64,000 nucleotides of DNA from Tubulanus polymorphus (Eukaryota > Nemertea > Palaeonemertea > Tubulaniformes > Tubulanidae): assembly GCF_964204645.1 (NCBI RefSeq), contig NC_134025.1, forward strand, positions 11,537,001 through 11,601,000. Reading direction: 5' to 3'. Positions 61,547 to 64,000 of the stretch are shown one piece after another (the stretch's first letter is position 1; the number at the start of each line of letters is the position of its first letter). Under the pieces are notes generated by a model. It was not told the DNA's origin, made no database searches, and saw only the letters and a program-made list of their open reading frames with translations. A program made the translations under genes and the position numbers.

Positions 61547-61882
61547 TGGTAGGGGCATACGAGCGTATTTTTTCGCTTGATCGCAGGGAGTTCATAGATG
61601 GCCCAAAGAAATCGACGACGATGATTTCACTGGCCGACTCGCCCAAAATTGTTTGATATATTTGGCCGATTATTTACACTAGCCATCGGATCGCCTGCAA
61701 ATTCACTCGTCGGCCCTTACTTGGTGAATTCCGTAGAGAAATCAAATTCTATCGACTTATATCCATTTTTGATATCATGTGATTTGTTAACTCTCTCCCT
61801 ATAAGCGGCATATGTAATCAGAACTTTCTCGTTATTGCACCCACTTGTATCGGGCGTAAAATACGCTCATCTGCCCCTAGCT
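61547..61882. mobile_element. Harbinger-like MITE, copy 2
   Basis: A second, more diverged 336-bp copy with matching ends (GGTAGGGGCATACGAGCG, and inverted AGCTAGGGGCAGATGAGCG) and similar interior blocks. The flanking trinucleotides no longer match (TTT and TCA), suggesting an older insertion than copy 1. Confidence 0.65.
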
Positions 61883-62439
61883 TCAACGATCCAAAAGATA
61901 TTTGCCGACGAGTCGAATAAAGTTTGAATGCTAGAGATAAAAACCATTGGCACTTAACTCTCCCTACCCCTACTGCGATTAGTGCGCGAAAAACATCAAT
62001 TCGATAGAGTGAAAAGCTCCGGTTAAAAACATCGCTACTCAAAAAAAAAAGTTTTAAAAATCTCTTTTAGATATACTCGTTTATTCGCCCTATCGCGTAT
62101 AGTCTTTTTATTAACACTATATAATATTTATTTTCGAGTGTTTGTTTTAACGGTAAGCTTTTAACCGAATGAGTAAAGATAAACATTTTCTTTTCTGGAA
62201 GATGTTGTTTACGTGCGCAGGATTTCTGTATGTTTATTATAGATATCGGCGAATAAGACATCTGCAAACTACGCTTCTTCATCTATTTTCTTGATAGATT
62301 GGTCTATTAATATCATTTGTATACTACAACCAGGCTTGGCAGAAAAGTTACAAAATAAAGTTCTTTCGATGTGCCAATGCAACCGTGAAAGTGTGAATGT
62401 TCATTATGAAGATAGTGAAAACATCGATACTGTATAACC

Positions 62440-62671
62440 GGCACACGAAGACACGTCAAATTTGGCCTGAGCCTAATGAGGGTGTTCATACATAAGTGAG
62501 TCACTTCCAAATCACGTCCGAACCTGTAGCAATAATTAGACCCGTGTTAAAATTTGGCTCGGGTTCCGTCCAACGTTTTTGGTCTAAGCCTGGGCCCATT
62601 TTGCACCTGTGTGAACAGTTCTTCCAGCCCTAATTCGGCACGGGCAAAAAACGCTCGCGCGATCGCGGCTT
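62440..62671. repeat. Family B repeat, copy 5
   Basis: It shares CAAATTTGGCC, AAAATTTGGCTCGGG and GGGCCCATTT blocks with copy 4 and ends GCGATCGCGGCT. The left end is truncated or diverged. Confidence 0.65.
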
Positions 62672-62965
62672 ATAATATTTCGACCATGTATGAAGAATAT
62701 TCAACACGAACTAAAAATAGACTCTTTTAGCGGATGAAACACCCAACAAATGCCCTTGAAAATCACGCAAGATAGATTTCGTCTTCAATGCATATCCGTC
62801 AATAATTCTAACCTACTCGACATTCATGCCAACGAACTACATTAAACATGCATATACACATCTTCGAGATCATTTCAGATAAGCGAATGATGACACATAC
62901 AGATGGAAATAATCCGAATTATGTTCTTTTTTTTAAAGAAAAAATCTCGGCAATAAATTAATCAA

Positions 62966-63360
62966 TTAAATCATGGATAAGGCGACGTATAAATCTACGA
63001 AGCAATAACAGACACTCGCCAGAAAAGTATTGGCGATCACTCGCAAGATAAGCTGTTGATCGCTAGAAGAAGTAAACGCTTGATTTATATACACACAAAA
63101 CAACCCAATTAGTACGTAATAATCTACTCCCGAGAGAGCGTATCCAATAAATCTAACTGTTGTGAATGATTCACCTGCTAATAAACCGCGAAAAGCAGCA
63201 AATAAAGCCACCAAATGGGAGCCCTTTAAATCAAATAATGACGGTTTTATTGCCGTTTGGTTTAGTGAGGCACTAGACTTTCGAAACACCTGATATCTCG
63301 CGGGTCCATGTCCGAACAGCCGCAGGAATTCGAATGTTCGCCGATAAACTTGACTGGTTT
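62966..63360 (-). CDS. Unrecognised hydrophobic open frame, possible exon of a membrane protein
   Basis: The frame is open from just after a stop at about 63361 to TGA at 62968-62966, about 130 codons. It holds two likely membrane segments (VDYYVLIGLFCVYINQAF and a C-terminal IANTFLASVCYCFVDLYVALSMI) and a third moderately hydrophobic stretch (HLVALFAAFRGLLAG). There is no convincing ATG near its start; a GTG at 63289 follows a weak CAG acceptor. I do not recognise the family. It lies on the PTK7 strand, within the presumed long 5' intron of PTK7 or in a separate gene. Chance remains likely. Confidence 0.2.
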
Positions 63361-64000
63361 ATGCAGCGAGCGTAGAGTGCCCGGTCTAGATTATCTAGAT
63401 TATCGTGTGAATATAATCCGCCCGTGATAATTTCTGATTTACGCCGCCACGCGTGGAGAAAAGATGTTAAAGAAGAAAAAACATTTCGTTTCCACCAGAC
63501 AGACAGACGAACGTTGGCGATTTTATCTGCTCAAATCGTCGAAAAAAAATTTCTCTACGGCAGTCGCATTTCACAACTATACAAATATCTGTATAAATAA
63601 ACATAAAGAAATCGGCACGCGTAAACAACGTCTTCCTAAAATGGCCATTCGCATGATAGAAGAAGAACATGGCTTCTCACCGAATAGGTGGAATGAACAT
63701 TAAACGTAGAATGAAAATGTTGTTAAAAAACTGATACAAACCATCTAAAAATACGTTCCGAAGAATTCACACATACAAACGTTAAAGGCACTCTCGATTT
63801 TACGTAAAATGTGGCTGAATAACATAAAATGCCCCCCCCCCCCGGCAAACCATACATGGAAATTAATGCAATCTAAGATGTTACATTTTTCCAGCGTTAA
63901 AGCGTTAATTCATTTCAATTGTGGGATTTCATCTTCGTCGCGAAGCGGACCGGACATTGAATTGAACGACGTCAGAAAATGCAATCAGAATCTAATACAG

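Larger units (their letters stand above)
55046..64000. other. Right flank: repeats, presumed PTK7 intron or upstream region
   Basis: No Ig-domain or signal-peptide exon for PTK7 was found on the minus strand here. The region holds element D copy 2, duplicated segment copy 2, family A copy 4, the TA-flanked MITE at 60234, Harbinger-like copy 2, family B copy 5 and the hydrophobic frame at 62966-63360. CpG-richer stretches at about 59700-60180 have no clear gene. Confidence 0.4.

Noticed and set aside
1-64000. CRISPR array, operons or other prokaryotic systems
   Set aside because: The tandem repeats are microsatellites or two-copy duplications, and genes have spliceosomal introns; nothing prokaryotic is present.

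Overview
This is a eukaryotic (metazoan) nuclear window: AT-rich, intron-rich, with long non-coding stretches full of small transposon-derived repeats. Four protein-coding genes can be read exon by exon with consistent splice phases. A retinoic acid receptor together with a PTK7/off-track type receptor and intron-dense gene structures points to a bilaterian invertebrate. I favour a lophotrochozoan such as a mollusc, annelid or brachiopod, but the sequence alone does not fix the phylum.

Layout: (1) 1-5480, no gene, several inverted-repeat elements. (2) About 5.7-23.6 kb, plus strand: a retinoic acid receptor gene (RAR) with nine coding exons and a likely untranslated first exon ending at 5934. 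(3) 23.6-31.9 kb, intergenic and repeat-bearing. (4) 35086-31907, minus strand: one 3.2-kb open reading frame for a 1059-residue nuclear protein that resembles LRIF1 at its C terminus. (5) 37092-41914, plus strand: a complete 11-exon POLR1C gene (shared Pol I/Pol III subunit RPAC1), including one GC-AG intron. (6) 41.9-48.7 kb, AT-rich, no gene seen. (7) 54369-48725, minus strand: the 3' ten coding exons of PTK7 (Ig domains, one transmembrane helix, pseudokinase); its 5' exons are not found and probably lie beyond the window. (8) 54.4-64 kb, repeats and one unexplained hydrophobic open frame.

Gene orientation alternates: RAR and the LRIF1-like gene converge, the LRIF1-like gene and POLR1C diverge, and POLR1C and PTK7 converge. 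Two linkages stand out. PTK7 and POLR1C are also close neighbours on human chromosome 6p21.1 (from memory). The vertebrate LRIF1 protein was described as an interactor of RAR, and here a candidate homologue is the next gene to RAR.

The non-coding DNA holds at least six families of short non-autonomous elements. Best supported is a family of about 210-230 bp with CAGAGCTGCCAAC-type ends and 6-bp target duplications at all four copies. There are also a Harbinger-like element with an internal empty-site control, a young 432-bp foldback in POLR1C intron 1, a GC-rich family nested by another element, pogo/Tc1-type elements, and a truncated RTE-like LINE tail inside PTK7. I found no new multi-gene system. 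The most interesting signals are the conserved neighbourhoods, the RAR ligand-pocket substitution, the four SUMO motifs in the LRIF1-like protein, and the repeat families.
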